Assembly: GCF_964019385.1 (NCBI RefSeq)
Contig: NC_088653.1
Location: forward strand, 17,335,387 to 17,399,386
Direction of reading: 5' to 3'
DNA: 64,000 nucleotides
Source of the DNA: Sycon ciliatum
Lineage: Eukaryota; Porifera; Calcarea; Leucosolenida; Sycettidae
Shown: positions 11,093 to 23,814 of the stretch, one piece after another
How the letters are laid out: every line of letters starts with the position of its first letter
Position numbering within the stretch: position 1 is the stretch's first letter
Notes under the pieces: model-generated
Told to the model about the DNA's origin: nothing
Seen by the model: only the letters and a program-made list of their open reading frames with translations
Databases searched by the model: none
Position numbers and translations under genes: made by a program

Positions 11093-11395
11093 ATGAGTCT
11101 CGCTTTGAGGTGTGCCCGCGCCCTGCGCCCCGCTGGGATCCAGCTGCGCTCTTCTTCCATCATGGACATCCACCAGGGAACTGGCGACAGACAAGGTCAA
11201 CTTATTCGAACTCAAGTCAAGAATCATGAAGGCAAGGTTTATGTGGATATTCGCAGGTACTTTCTTCCGGATCGCGCGAAGAAGGCAGATGATTTTGTGC
11301 CCACCAAGAGGGGTATCTCTCTGAATGTGAACCAGTTCGAGAATCTCGCAGCAGCCATCCCTCAACTTCGTGAGATGATCAAGGAGGAATCGTAA
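11093..11395 (+). CDS. PC4/SUB1-like transcriptional coactivator, copy 1 (100 aa)
   Basis: PC4 (SUB1, p15) proteins are small nuclear single-stranded-DNA-binding coactivators of RNA polymerase II. The core is recognisable from residue 43: a Gly-Lys-Val-Tyr-Val-Asp-Ile-Arg strand, an Arg-Tyr turn, then Pro-Thr-Lys-Arg-Gly-Ile-Ser-Leu-Asn and Gln-Phe, and a C-terminal amphipathic helix. The 40-residue N-terminus is basic and not the Ser-rich arm of vertebrate PC4. ATG 11093 is chosen because it is conserved in all three copies; an upstream in-frame ATG (11018) is not. This copy has one extra codon in the loop between strands (Asp-Arg-Ala-Lys-Lys). Just 3' of the stop, gtaggt ... ttattgtag (about 11449-11518) looks like a short intron in the 3' UTR, arguing against a processed retrocopy. 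The promoter region is interrupted by retrozyme insertion B about 200 bases upstream. Confidence 0.8.
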   Translation: MSLALRCARALRPAGIQLRSSSIMDIHQGTGDRQGQLIRTQVKNHEGKVYVDIRRYFLPDRAKKADDFVPTKRGISLNVNQFENLAAAIPQLREMIKEES

Positions 11396-11973
11396 TGTGC
11401 GATCAGGTCAAGCTCCTGCTGTGGTCATGCTTATCTCGCGGGGAACCGTTGGTAGGTGTCAGCAATGCTACAGTATCCGCACTAATGTGCTCCACCCTTT
11501 GCGTTTTATTTATTGTAGGCTAGTGGACCCGTCGTTGTCGATCCGTTTTTATATGATTTTCAAGTGTGTGCCTAATCTCGATATCGGCGCTATCGCTGAA
11601 TCTGCTCCAATAGTGCAATGCATAGCCCATAGAGTATAATACTGCATAAGTCTCAACCCTCAGCTAGTTGCTTTAGCTGCTTTGTGACGGGAATAGCTCT
11701 CCCACAGTTCGGAATAGTCCGTACATACATGTATGTGTACCACACGTAGATTATAATCATTACCATGCATCGTCATTCATTACTCCGTTGCCGTGGAAAT
11801 AATAAGATGGAAAATGAAATTATAAAAAGCATTCTTCTGAATTACGTTCCGGTGACCGGTGGTACGGTCACTCATCTGAGGCACACTTTACTCCTGGGGA
11901 GGGGTGGCTCCGCTCAAATTTTTCAAAATTTAGAGCCGAAATTAATGCATTGATCTCATCCACTCGGTTTCTA
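11396..11973 (+). other. 3' flank of PC4 unit 1 (shared with copies 2 and 3)
   Basis: About 550 bases after the stop are highly similar in the three PC4 units, including ctagttgctttagctgc and the block gtgaccggtggtacggtca. The duplication therefore covered more than the coding region. Confidence 0.75.
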
Positions 11974-12024
11974 CAGTATACAGCCAGACGTCGCCGCACA
12001 CATCCGTTTTCCACAAAATTAAAT

Positions 12025-12987
12025 CTGTCCCTCCAGAAACTTGCGGAGACATTTCGGAAATATCGCGGAAAAAGTTGCATGCGAGGTAAAATGCCACAAA
12101 TTGCGGGGAATATTGCGGATTTTGTCAAATATTGCGGGATTATTGTGGTAAAATTGCGGAAATTGCGGCCGATTTTGGTACTTGTACTGTAGTGGTGTAC
12201 GGTCTGTCCCCGGGGGATATCGCGGGAAGAATCGTAAAAAAACGCGGCATAACATGGCATAATTCGCGGTGAATTTGCGGTGAATATTATTGATATGCGG
12301 CAAGTTTGCAGTTGATATGAGGCAATTTTCAGTGAGTATGTGGTGAAATCAATCAGTTACAAGTCTCTGGTGTAAGCACTCGTCATATTTGAGTACAAAG
12401 CCGCCACGATGAGACGTTGCTGACCAAACAGTGCACTGTCAGTGTGTGTACGTGTAGTGCAACAAAAAAGTTCAAAAAACGGGGGGGGGGGAAATCGGGG
12501 AAAACGCGGTCTTTAAAAAAACGCGGAAAAAACGCGGCCGCGGAATCGCGATTTTCCCCGGGGACAGTACGGTGTACGAGTCGTCCAGCATAAATCATGC
12601 ATGACAAAACAGAACGTGTGCTGCGCTGACTGTGTTCAACTGCCCGACAGGAGCTTGCAAGACAGCTTTCCTCATATCCTCGGACAACACTCGACGCGAG
12701 CCTTATTTTGTGGCTTGTCAGCCGCTGATTTGCCCAGAAACTTCTCCATTCTGGTGTCGATCTCACAGGTAAACTACTGACAAGCTTGAAGAACTAAACA
12801 ACATCGAAGAAAGACTCGAATATCGCGGTTGCTTTTCGAAATATCGCGGTGCTTTTCAAGTACATGTATCAAGGACAGTTTTCTATAATAACGCGGATGA
12901 TTTTTCAAATATCTTGGATATCCCGGACTTTTGTTCAAATCGCGGAAAACAACGCGGCCGCGGAATCGCAAGTTCCTGGAGGGACAG
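12025..12987. mobile_element. CTGTCCC-family element, outer nested copy
   Basis: TIRs are ctgtccctccagaaacttgc and gcaagttcctggagggacag. The interior is rich in 'gcgga' and 'cgcgg' motifs, and the element contains a second family member at 12204-12567. No exact target duplication is left. Confidence 0.7.
12204..12567. mobile_element. CTGTCCCC-family element, 364 bp, with 6-bp target duplication
   Basis: TIRs ctgtccccgggg / ccccggggacag are flanked by tacggt at 12198-12203 and 12568-12573. Its interior contains the block later interrupted by a Harbinger-like MITE in the copy at 23815-25137. Confidence 0.85.
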
Positions 12988-13070
12988 AGTCAAAAAGATA
13001 TCCGGATAGGCGAGGGAACCAGATACCCGAGCACCGGTTTTGTTGGATGCATCACGTACGCTGTAAATCT

Positions 13071-13216
<146 letters not shown>

Positions 13217-13260
13217 TCCGGATGACAAGGGATCCGGATAAGCGAGGTCTGACTGTACTA

Positions 13261-13658
13261 CAGTCCATTCATAAAAAGATGGGCTCTGGCTCTGGCGAGC
13301 TCCCGTATTTGGCGGTTTTTCGTGATTTCATCGTACACAGTGCAGTGCTGCGAACTTTGAAATTTGAAAAAGGGTCCAAAAAGGGTGCCTGAACTGGGGT
13401 TCGAACCGCAGAATGCACTGTTGCCAGGCGGGGTCAAACGGCCTGGATTTTGATGGTTTTCCCAATTCTGTGCTTTTGGGGCAAAACCTGGCCGAAATCC
13501 TATTCTTGCTATGGCTTGCTTTTTGGGCAAAAAAACTTCAGAAACATAATTGGAAGAGGATTCCATAGGGGATTGCCAAAAAAAAGTCTAAAAAAACTCA
13601 CAAAGTTTGACCCATTTATGGCCAAAAGCTAGAAGTTCATTTTTTTCTGAATGGACTG
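13261..13658. mobile_element. TA-duplicating MITE with cagtccattca TIRs
   Basis: Ends cagtccattca / tgaatggactg with TA at 13259-13260 and 13659-13660. A second family member lies at 53254-53576. It abuts the pogo-like MITE and further separates PC4 unit 1 from its 3' flank, which resumes near 13665. Confidence 0.75.
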
Positions 13659-15421
13659 TAGGGGACCTGCCCTGTGCCGCACTGCCGTTGACTGGCTTAC
13701 AAAGTTACAATGTATGTTCGTCGGAAATCCATCCTTTGTTGTTGGTTTTTATTTTACTTCGCACATTCAACCAGGATAACTACTGTATTCTACCCGTGCG
13801 CACACCCCTCAAAAACACTACAGACAGACGCAGTACTCGTACCCTGGCCCTGTTACGGGCCTGTATCTAACCAGGCGAAGCGCCAGCACCGAAAAAGACC
13901 CCTAAAGGTTTTAAGGGTGTCTACCAGGCCTACTCCCTGGTGTCTACTACACTGTACTGTATTCTACCCAGGTATACAGAAGCCTTGCTTGGTAGTTTAA
14001 CATGCCCCCCCCCCCCACCCCTTGTAACATGCTGTCAAAATCGGAAAACATGTACGATTCTACCCGGCCGTGAGCACCCCTAAAAAAAGTTGCACTTTTA
14101 TTTTCCAAATCCGACACCATGCACCAGGCCGGCCCGGGAAATTTCAAACTCAGCTCAATCTCGCCAAAAAGAGACTACTGTAATTTCACAAATTTTCGGT
14201 GTACTTTTATTTTCGGTACTTTCGGTGCGTCTGTTTCATACCTAAAATTTCAATACACCGAACAAACACTAACACCAAGAGTTCATAACCCCCAGCGCAG
14301 CTTGTCATCCGAGGAAAATTTAGGTTCTTTGCGATTTCTGGAAACTATACCCTGAACCTGCTCCTAACTCAAGGCTGTAGCCTCGACTTTTCGAAGCTTT
14401 GTTTGAAGACATTTCGGACGTACGTACATGTACCAGTCGTACTTTCTCAAAAACAAAACTCTTTCTCCAAGAATCCATGGACTACATGTCGACATCGCGA
14501 CAGGAAGAAGTGAGGACGCTGTTAAAAATATTGCATTGCCGTCGAGGACAATCTTTCTTCTTTCTGATAGCTGTGCAACTCAGCCGAAAAATGCTCCTTC
14601 GACGTATTCTCAAGTTCCTCAACCATTTGAAATCATCTTCGAGGAAAGCACCGGGAATATGCCGATGGCCTGGGGAAGAAATTGTTCTTGAAGAGACTGA
14701 CTGCACTGGTGAGAGAAGAAGGCGATGAAGAGTCACCATTGCATCGAAAAAATAAATAGTTTTGTCTTTAGGATCGTGTGCTTTGTTTCACTTTTGTTTC
14801 TTGAGGTACTAGTACTCTTTTCGCGGCTGTATCTGGGCCGACCGCACAAGAAGAGGCATTACTTTGGTCCCACACAAGCAAATCACTCCAAATTTTCTCC
14901 ACACACAGATGAAAGGGTAGTGATTGCAACAGCAGAAAATATATTGTCATGCTTTGCGAGATCCTTGGAAAATGTAAATCAGAATGTACACTTTCTGTCG
15001 ATATGACGGGCTACACATTTTCTTAAAAAAGTGTCCAGGAAAAGACTATTTGATGGGTCCAAATTTGTTGGATCCAAACCATCTAGGTCTGGGGAAGGGC
15101 ACCTGGGTCAGCAGAAGTCCATCCAAAGGAACAAAGGACGCACAATACACCTTATAAAACAACATATATAATACGCGACCATGTTGCAACATTTGAGAGA
15201 GGGCAAAGATTGTTCCAGTTAAAGTGTTGCTCTTGAAAACACCCAGGTGCCCTAGGCCTGGGCATCACCTTTCCAAAAATGTATACTTTGGGGGGTGTCC
15301 AGACACTTTGTCCAAGAGAAAACTTCAGAAAACACACTCGCAGTAGGCTAAAAACAGTGAAAAAAAGGGGTCCAAAACAGACAAAAATGCAGGCATAAGC
15401 TGTAATGTCAGCAACAAAACC
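13659..15421. other. PC4 unit 1 distal flank, then no recognised gene
   Basis: About 13665-13760 still aligns with 27530-27605 and 36957-37015 (ccgttgactggctta). The rest contains frames up to 109 codons without recognisable domains, and a poly-C tract at 14006-14017. Confidence 0.45.
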
Positions 15422-16574
15422 TCACCAAACCAAGCTAAAATCCACCAGCCTCATATGTGACACCTTCTTGCTCTGTTCTTTGCTCTTCCCAGCCCTTTTC
15501 TTTCTTCTCCTCTTCTTTCTTGTGCTTTTTTGCAATGCTGAACTGGCCACTTCGGCATGTGCAATGCGGTCCGTATCCTCCTTCTTCAGTGCCTTGATGG
15601 TGTTATGGCCAACAGAACACGACATTTCTCTCAAGAACTTGACAAAGGCTCATGGCACCATCATCGAAAGTGCATGTAGCAAGATTTGCAGCGAGCTCCA
15701 CCACACAGCGACCTGCATTGACTTCCTTCGGGCACATGCGCCACACGACACCATTGAATGCTTCTTTGGCATTTTGTGTGGCACCAAGCAAGCACCGTTT
15801 CAGAAGTGCCTGGTCTGCCAGTCTTCGGTAAACAGGCACCAGCAACTTGTAGATGGCCTCTGGCTTCGGGATTTTCTGCTAACAGCCGCGCGAGTGCTGG
15901 GCAGCGTAGTTGCGGCTTTTCTCGCCAACCGTGTGTGCAGCCTCAATCGCAGCTTGTTGGTGTTTCTGGAAGTTCGTCTTGTTGACAGGCTTGGGGAGGT
16001 CCATAATGGCACAGAATTTCTGGAGACCAGAGTGTCCTCGGCCAATGGGCTTGGCAGCTAAAACGGAGCATCGGTTGACGTCAAAAAATCTTGTTCTTAT
16101 GGACGATGAAAACTTGACATTAGCACCAGGACATGATTCTGATGAACAGGATATGACCATGTGTGATCCTAAGCCTTGCTGTCTCTCCTTTTCCAAAATG
16201 ATACCGCCAACTTTACAAACTGCACACACATTTCAGCAGAATCTCCTGCAGCTGCTCCAAGTCGAAAATACGTTTCCCGCACCAGTATGGGGCTCATCAG
16301 CCTCGAAACAATCACTGTCATCACTGCTGTCACTCGTGTCTGGGTTCGAGGTCAGTGAGGTATCAGACTCCGTTCCAACATCGCCATCGCTGTCTGATGT
16401 CTCCTGCTCCCACCAGGGTTTGCAGCCGACGAGCTTTGCAAATGAAGAGCTACGTCCAATATCTTCTGGCTCCGCTTCCACAGGAACAGGGTTAGGATCG
16501 GGAGCTGTTTCAGGCTTCTTTCCATAGTAGGGAGGTTCTGCTCTACGTTTTGGGAACGCGACGCAAAGAATCAC
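15422..16574 (-). pseudogene. Mutator-type (MULE) transposase-like gene, decayed
   Basis: Read from high to low coordinates, three minus-strand frames line up with the Mutator-like transposase family common in invertebrates. An acidic N-terminal part is at 16574-16233. At 16229-15879 a segment carries the Gly-Arg-Gly-His-Ser-Gly-Leu-Gln-Lys-Phe-Cys motif followed by Pro-Lys-Pro-Val. At 15845-15603 there is Tyr-Arg-Arg-Leu-Ala-Asp and a Gly-Ala-Thr-Gln-Asn-Ala-Lys-Glu-Ala-Phe-Asn block, and 15634-15422 is the basic C-terminal tail (Lys-Lys-Arg-Arg-Arg-Lys-Lys). Most of the central catalytic region is missing near 15860, and a frame change is needed near 15630. It is therefore a dead copy. Transposon ends were not identified. 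Confidence 0.65.
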
Positions 16575-16870
16575 GCGAACTTTCTTCGCGTTCCCGTAAC
16601 GTAAAGAAATGCTGTTCTGCTCTACGTTTCACCTAGAGAAGTCACGTGGAATGTGTACTGGGAATTCCCCCTTCCATATTTGGCAGTTTTCTGCATGCAG
16701 TTGATCGATACCCAGCAAATCCGTACGCATTTTCTCTGCGTGTGCCACAACGTAGAGAACCCCATCTCCGCGTAGAAATCTGGAGCCAAAACACGCGAAG
16801 CCGTAGACTCCAACCCAGACACCTGCTCTCTACGTGATTTCTCTACGTTTCACGTATAGCAGAACCTCCC
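16530..16870. mobile_element. TIR element (gggaggttctgc), 341 bp
   Basis: Ends gggaggttctgc / gcagaacctccc are bounded by TA on both sides (16528-16529, 16871-16872). The end sequence resembles that of the element at 49708-50049 (agaggttccgc). Confidence 0.65.
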
Positions 16871-19110
16871 TAATATTTCTTCTTTTTGGCAACGTAGTAT
16901 CTACCTTTCCATTTTTTTGTTTCCCATCTTCAAGCTCAGCACAGCGAGCGATCGCGAGTGCAGAATAGTTGCTGTTTGTGGTGCAAAAAGCGCAAGGGAA
17001 CCCAGTTTTTACGCTGGGTCGCCATTTTGTGCAGTCATGGTAACGAATATTTGAATTTTTGCCACGTGGCATGAGTACTCATTTTTGCTCTTCTGACAGC
17101 TAGCATGGTCACGCTGCAGTGCGTACATCGTACATACCCACGCACTTCACTGGCCTGTAACCATGGTAACTCTGCAAAGACTGTGCCGATTCGCCTCAAA
17201 TTTTGGATTCCACAGGTTCAGGGCCTTGTGCGTCCACTGAAAGAGTCAAAAAAGCCGATTTCTAAACTTCGATTTTTGACCCTACAAAGGAGTACTAGTA
17301 CCTTGAGCCGTTGAGGCTCAGACTAGAATCGCAGTTTAGGCAGTTTACCCTGGGGAGGCATCCTGGTTTGACTGTAAATTTTAGAAGAATTCATCGGCGT
17401 GACTCATCGCACTGCACCAAAAATGACGCAATGAAGGAATTCCGCCGAGCGGGCTTCCATACACTCAGGGACTGATCAGGAGTTGCACACTCTTGGGGGT
17501 TATGCCGGAACTCTTGCTAACACCAAGAGTACATATCTACTCTTGCTAACACACATAATCCAATACTAGGGAACTGCTTCTCTGTACCGAAAATTTCAGA
17601 CATGGCACGTGCTTGTTGCCAGGCCACAGCCAATGAGCGGCCAGAATAAGCGGGCAAGATCAGTAGATCTTGCCCGCTTATTCTGTACGCAATACGGTAC
17701 AACTGCTGTTCTTGCCCGCATATCCGGGCAAGAACAGCAGTCATACAGCACCGCGCCGCACATGCGTACTTACCATTTTTCGAAGTCCTTGCCTTGGTCA
17801 ACATCTCCGACGAGTTCTTCAAAATTTGTCTCGCTTCTCCAAAATTACTCACTACTGTCTTGAACGTCTTGAACGTCTGTAGGGAGGCCAGAAACGCCAT
17901 CCAACCTTGCAGCTGGGCATGTTGCTCGGCGAAACGCACGTAAGGGAAGCAGACCTCAACAAGTGTAGCTTCTCAGCACTAGCATTCGAACCTTACTCTG
18001 ACAATCATCAATCTTACTCGGAGAACGGGTTTATTCAACCAATCATATTACTGGTACTACTAACGTTACTACTGCCTTCACTGTACTTGAATACTTTCAT
18101 CTCAAGAGTGGAAAGTCCTGACCAAACAAATCTGTTTGTGATGGACATTGCACACAATGTGACATTGCGGCAGTTTGCCATTGCCAAGGCTTTTTTCTCT
18201 TTGAACATCTCCATATATAGTCCGGGATCCGGATTCTGAGAAATCAATTTTTCGCAGTAGGTGTGCCACTTTGGAAGGAGGATTTGGGCATGGTCCAGTT
18301 AGATAGGGAAGGGGTTTGGTAGCATGGATTCACTTGTCGGACTCCTGAAAGCTGTGCCATAAGCTTGCTACGAGGGGGGTTTCATGCCAATTTCTCCTCG
18401 CCGATTTCAAGATCTTCGTGCACCTGAGCATTGATTGGGCACGCTCACATGAAGCATTTTACGCGCAGTGAGGGAAATGCATCAGTACAGTACAGTATTT
18501 TTGAATTATTTCAAAAACGTTGTCAACACTAGTAATAGCACTCGACTCGTCTCGACTCGATTGAAGGATTACTTATTAGTGGTGTCGAGTCTGAAGCCCG
18601 AGCCAATGCTGTAGTTGCTGAAGCCCCATCCTATGGAATACTACCAACTCCCCGGCACAAGGTGAGCCAGTATTTTGTCTTGAATCACGAACTTGAAAAA
18701 TAAATTTCCCAAAAAAGAAGACACATTGTGAGTTTGATATAAATATTCAATGTTCAATAAAAATGCACTTCTGTGTTGGTACACTGATTCTGGTATCCAA
18801 TGAAAAGAACAAAGTAACGTGTCAGTATGTGTCCTCGCTGCATCTCTCTCAAGAAATATTTCTCAAGAAATATTCGTTCAGTTCATCACTTGAATAATTG
18901 TCAGTAGATTAATTATCAGTACATGATGATATGTTGCAATGATGCGCACCTCCAGGTAAAATATATTAAAATAGATCATCATGTACTGATAATTAATCTA
19001 CTGACAACAACAAAAAAGTAATACAATAGTATCTCACACACACAATGTTTATCAATATACAAAAGGAATATGCTGCAATGATTCGCGCATCCTGGTAAAA
19101 TAGTTAAAAG
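16871..19110. other. No recognised gene; several hairpins
   Basis: Hairpins occur at 17642-17685 (agataagc-like arms around gggcaagatc), 17708-17745 (gctgttcttgcccg / cgggcaagaacagc) and 18901-19004 (30-base arms starting tcagtagattaattatcag). Nothing coding is recognised. Confidence 0.5.
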
Positions 19111-19112
19111 TA

Positions 19113-19493
19113 CCGTAAAATCCCGCCAGAGCGCCCCGTCTCTCCCATCCGCCCCTCCCTGACTTCTTGTCAGGGACGTGATTGATTGTATCCTCGTATG
19201 ACTCTGTTGCAGTCTGTGATGCCGTACTGCACTGCAGACGCGTGCTCGACCCCGTTGGAAATGTACGCAACAGTGCCCACCCTCCTGACCAGGGATCGCA
19301 CAAACCCTGCGTTTTGTCGGGTCTGTTCGACTCCTGGCTCTTGACCTTTGGTCGGTGTACGAGATGCACGAACAGTTTTCGTAGGGTGAGTACTTTTTCA
19401 TGTAGCACTGAATGCGGCAAGCAGGACCCGCCCATCCGCCCCTCCCCACCTGAAGCGTCGAGGAGGTAGGGGCGCTCTGGCGGGATTTTACGG
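19113..19493. mobile_element. TA-duplicating MITE with 25-bp TIRs
   Basis: Left end ccgtaaaatcccgccagagc and its perfect reverse complement at the right end (through 19493) are bounded by TA at 19111-19112 and 19494-19495. A related family member is at 40058-40597. Confidence 0.85.
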
Positions 19494-19909
19494 TAGTACA
19501 ATTTTACACTGTATATTACACAAACTGTTTCTCAATATGATGATATGCTGCAATGATGCCGTGCACGTGCGCACATCCAGCCCACAGTGTCTGTGTAGCA
19601 CTGTCCGTGCATGGAAAAACGGTCGTAGGTGGTCGGTAAAACGAGAGGTCGCTTACACCAGGTTTTACTGTAGTACAATAGTACACACAATGTTTATCCA
19701 TATACAAAATCTAGGAATATTGCCACATGGCATGTATGTTAGTTGTAGAGCCTTGCTGTCACTGTTAGTTTTCTAACTTGATTCATTCTTGTATGTCTAA
19801 TTTCTCCCTTTACAATATGGCAGCTGCGCAAGGAATTCAAACTGACGCACTGTCACTATCAACGTTTTCATTGCTGAGATCATCACTCGTACACGCAGCT
19901 GATCCATCA

Positions 19910-20680
19910 CTATCGGACACACGAGTCGTCACAATCTGAGTTTGGCTGGGCATGATTGGACTCAGTTTCGAGTTGCGATACGTCACCGGACGTACTTTGC
20001 TGTGGTGGTTGCTCTGGCCTACTGTTGAGCGGACTTGCGCATGTACCTTCGCAGCGGCAGATGTCAGTGCACGCAAGAGATGACTTCTTGCATGAGCAGC
20101 GTTGAGTGTCACACACTCCTCGGCACCCGCAGCTGATGAGGCTCTGCAGTTCTTTTGGCACTGCCTGCTGTTCTGTCCAATTCACAGCAACTCTGCCTGA
20201 AGGAAGAAACAAACATTGTCACAGACAGTTAATTTATTCCTCGCGTATATTTTTGCAGTAGACAGTCATAGATATCTGGTTAAATGGGAAGGGCAGCACT
20301 GTATCCTTTATCCTTTTATCTGCTAATTACAATTCTTTCAACCTTGCAGTATGTTTCTCAATATCCGCAGACTCCACTGTAGCCTTTGTAGACGCGTACC
20401 ATACCATAATAATTACACAAGTGTAAATTTCCTCACGCGATCCAAAGTTGGGTACATTATCGGTGCTAATTATTTATCGGAACAACTTACCGTCGCTGTC
20501 TTGAATCCATCCTCTGCCGATGGGCGTAGGCACATCGGGCTTCGGTTGCAAAGCCAGTCGCCACACAGTAGCCTGGTAATTAGCGCGTGCTGTGTGGACA
20601 TTATGTAGCTCTAACACATCTCCAGTGCGTAAGCCAACAGCCTTCCAGCTTGGAAGGTACCATAACCTTGAACCTTCCAA
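19910..20680 (-). CDS. CXC (tesmin/TSO1-like) motif protein fragment, two 3' exons
   Basis: Exon 20680-20491 ends at a good donor (gtaagttg), and exon 20196-19910 follows an acceptor (ttccttcag). The junction restores a Gly codon (g|gc), and the frame continues to a stop at 19912-19910. The joined protein runs Tyr-Gln-Ala-Thr-Val-Trp-Arg-Leu, then Pro-Asp-Val-Pro-Thr-Pro-Ile-Gly-Arg-Gly-Trp, and then a Cys-Gly-Cys-x3-Cys-x4-Cys-Ser-Cys-Lys-Lys motif. Such C-termini are widespread in invertebrate, probably repeat-derived, proteins of unknown function. The 5' part is not visible; upstream of 20680 the frame runs into an inverted repeat (ccttccaagctggaagg). Confidence 0.6.
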
Positions 20681-20689
20681 GCTGGAAGG

Positions 20690-22140
20690 TCCAATCAGTG
20701 GACAGAGCCAGTACTACTACCAGGTAGTATCATCAGGCGATGTTTTATGGCTCTACCATCAGGGGTAATGGAAAGAGGAAGGCACACGGCAGAGACTTAT
20801 CTGGAGCTGAATGACCTGAACTACTTTCGGAAGGGACAGCGACGAACGAAAAACCAGGACGTTGCATAGAAGCAAGTAATTCCTTCAAAGAAATCCACGC
20901 CGAGCATCGCTTTTTGAAAAGTTTTTGAATTGTGGCATCGTTTTCTTCTTCCTTTCCTAGTCAGAGGTGTTTCACATTTTTGGTCGCGCTCTCTTTTCTC
21001 TCAATGGTTGCATTCATGATTTTTCGCCCAGTGAGCCAAAAATATTACGATATCTCCTGCCTGAAATTGTCGATTTGTCGTCGGATATATTCCCTTCTCC
21101 TGAGGCTATGGCACAGCTTTGAGATGTCCGACAACTTCAGACATACTCACTGTTAGGTACTTGAAGGGTTGGCGAAGAGTTTTTGTGCTCCCTACGAAGT
21201 GGTACCCAAATTTTCGATTTCGAGATCGGGATCCCGGACTAATATGTGGGCCTTGTCTGAACCGCAATCCTACACAGTTGCATCGGTCTGATCAGGCCCT
21301 CGGTCATGTGAGTGATCTTGCCCGCGGTCGCGACGCCCTCGGGGCTACGCCCCTTGGGCGTCGCGACCCCGGGCAAGATCACTCACAGACCTCGGGGCTC
21401 GGGCCTGATCAGAGCGTCATGCCCTCGCAACTGTGTAGGATTATGTATTTCTGTTCACCTAACCTGGCCTGTTGCCCTCATACCGAAAATATTGAGCACC
21501 GAAAATTTCTGAAATTAGAGTATTTTATCCCTTGCTCCCAAGAGCTTCTTTGGTGGTATCGTCTTGTTCCGAGGCAATGTTTGGGAAGGTGCGGGCATTA
21601 GCTGCCCTCAGTTTTGCGGAAAGCTCCAAGCGACATCATTTTCCTCGCTTTCTCGCAGAGTTTTCAAGACCGACGCAACTCGTCGTCAAAAAGTACTCAG
21701 CGTGGATTTCGTGCCGAATTCCGCCCCAAACAATTTAGGCTGACCTCTCGCCACCAATCGAACCCACTGATATGTATCTACCTATACACGAGCAATGGTT
21801 TGAGCCCAAAGAAGGACAACTTCACAACGAGCACACTTTCTGAGGGTAATATTTTCTATGTATATCAGCATTAGAACACCATCTAGACGACAAATTGACC
21901 AGCAGAAAGACATAAAATTGCACTACAAATACAGCAGCTGTATAAACATAAATAATTGAACAGAAAACTATGTAACTGGATCCCACCAAAAACAGTAAAG
22001 CATCCCAAATAGTATGCGCATACACATATACATGAAGGAAGGCTATGTTGCCACCATACACTGGCTACGCACACGGACATAATTCTGGAGAGCTGAGCAT
22101 CAGCGTGCGCACACACCCACACACGCATCTGCATGCACGC

Positions 22141-22171
<31 letters not shown>

Positions 22172-22508
22172 CACATACACACATGCACGCGCGCGCGCAC
22201 ACACACCTGCCCTGTGCTGTCGAGCCACTGCCACAAGGGTTGCGTGGGCCTCGGAGGGGCAACGGAGAGAGAATAGGAGAACGCAGTTCCATACATACAC
22301 ACACACACATGTACACAACACCTGCAAGTACACACGTGGCAGCTTACTACAAGAGAATCACACAAGTTCACATGTGGGCATGAACTGTATTCATAGTTGG
22401 TCATACTGTCTTGGGCATATGAGGGAGGAGCAGGAGAGTGCGTGACTCAGACACAATGCGCTTCAACATGCTAGCACATGCACCGGTTTCAGACAGTGGC
22501 AGAACGTG

Positions 22509-22589
<81 letters not shown>

Positions 22590-23250
22590 ACCAGCGTTCC
22601 AGCTCAAGCTCCAAATTTCTAGTTGCTTCTCCTGGTCACAGGAAACACAGAACAGGGCTCACGCAGTGCCGAGGAAGTGCTTGGACTTGGTGCAGTGTCG
22701 TGATCAGGATAAACTTCCAACATCTCTACACAGTGTAGCTCTTCAGGCTCACACGAAGACTCAGAAACCGGAATAGCTGGTTGAGTATAATTATACTTTA
22801 CATGATGATTGAAAGTCCAGCAGCACAACAAAACTTCCAAGGACTGGTTTGGCACTAGCTTCCGTCTCATTGGCGTGTGCCCAGCCAGTTTTGGAAAGAA
22901 AGAGTAGACGTTCATTCCTCATTCAACCTGCAATGAACTGGAGACAACAGAAACCAACAAGACGACGATGGTTGTCATCAGCTCATGTGTTCACCACCGC
23001 AGTGCTACCATTCACTTTCCTGCTCCAAATGCACTACCAGGCTGCATGGCACTACGATGTGACGATAATAGAGTTACGATTTCATTTTGCATTTTCCAAT
23101 GATAAGGACTGGCACCATTTCTATTTTTCACACTTTAATAGAAAGAAAACCAAGGGGCAAGATTTGATATGGATTATGTCACAATTTATGTGGTTGTTGG
23201 CTATGTCACCTTTTGAAAGAGGGTTGCAACGTGATAGCGCTGTAACATGA
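20690..23250. other. No recognised gene; hairpin, GT/CA and AG tracts
   Basis: A long hairpin is at 21265-21442 (arms start aatcctacacagttgc / gcaactgtgtaggatt). About 80 bases at 21440-21520 recur inverted at 56640-56725. CA/GC alternating repeats span about 22110-22210. An AG microsatellite spans 22513-22588. Confidence 0.55.
22513..22588 (+). repeat. AG microsatellite
   Basis: An uninterrupted (GA)n tract. Frames across it are artefacts. Confidence 0.95.
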
Positions 23251-23256
23251 GTTTAA

Positions 23257-23800
23257 GGCTGCGTTTACACGACAACGCACGGCCAGTTTTCCGTTTTCAG
23301 TCCCGCATTTCTTTTTTCGTTTTCGTGCATTTACACGATCAAAGCTGATCCGAGGTGGTCTCCGTTTGTATCGTTTTCGCGCGTCTACACGGGAGCAAAG
23401 GATCCGCAAAAGTTCGTCATGTGCCAAGTGTTGTCGTGGAAGCACCAATCACACTCAAGCAATAGTTCAGAACAGGCCACAAAACAACACTCCTCACATG
23501 ACGAAAATTATAAAAACAATTTTTTTGATTGTCGGATCCGTGTAAACGGCCGAAAACGAAACACACGTGACGGAAAACGAGGCCAGCATACCGTTTTGAC
23601 TGTTTACACACCCAAATTTATCCGGCAGAACTTTTCCGTTTTCAAATTCTTCCACCTTGGCCAGCGTTTTGGTTTTCTTCCGTTTTGGTGTACAACTTTT
23701 ACGTTTTGCTCTTCGTACCGTGTAAATGAACCATGGATCCGAAAGGATTTTCTTGCGTTTTCACCCCCAGCGTTGTCGAGTAAACCATGTAAACGCAGCC
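23257..23800. mobile_element. Harbinger-like MITE with ggctgcgtttaca ends
   Basis: Ends ggctgcgtttacac / tgtaaacgcagcc; the flanking trinucleotides are TAA on the left and TGA on the right, a one-base mismatch. The interior is rich in cgttttc. The weaker target duplication lowers confidence in the superfamily. Confidence 0.6.
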
Positions 23801-23814
23801 TGAACCTACGTATT

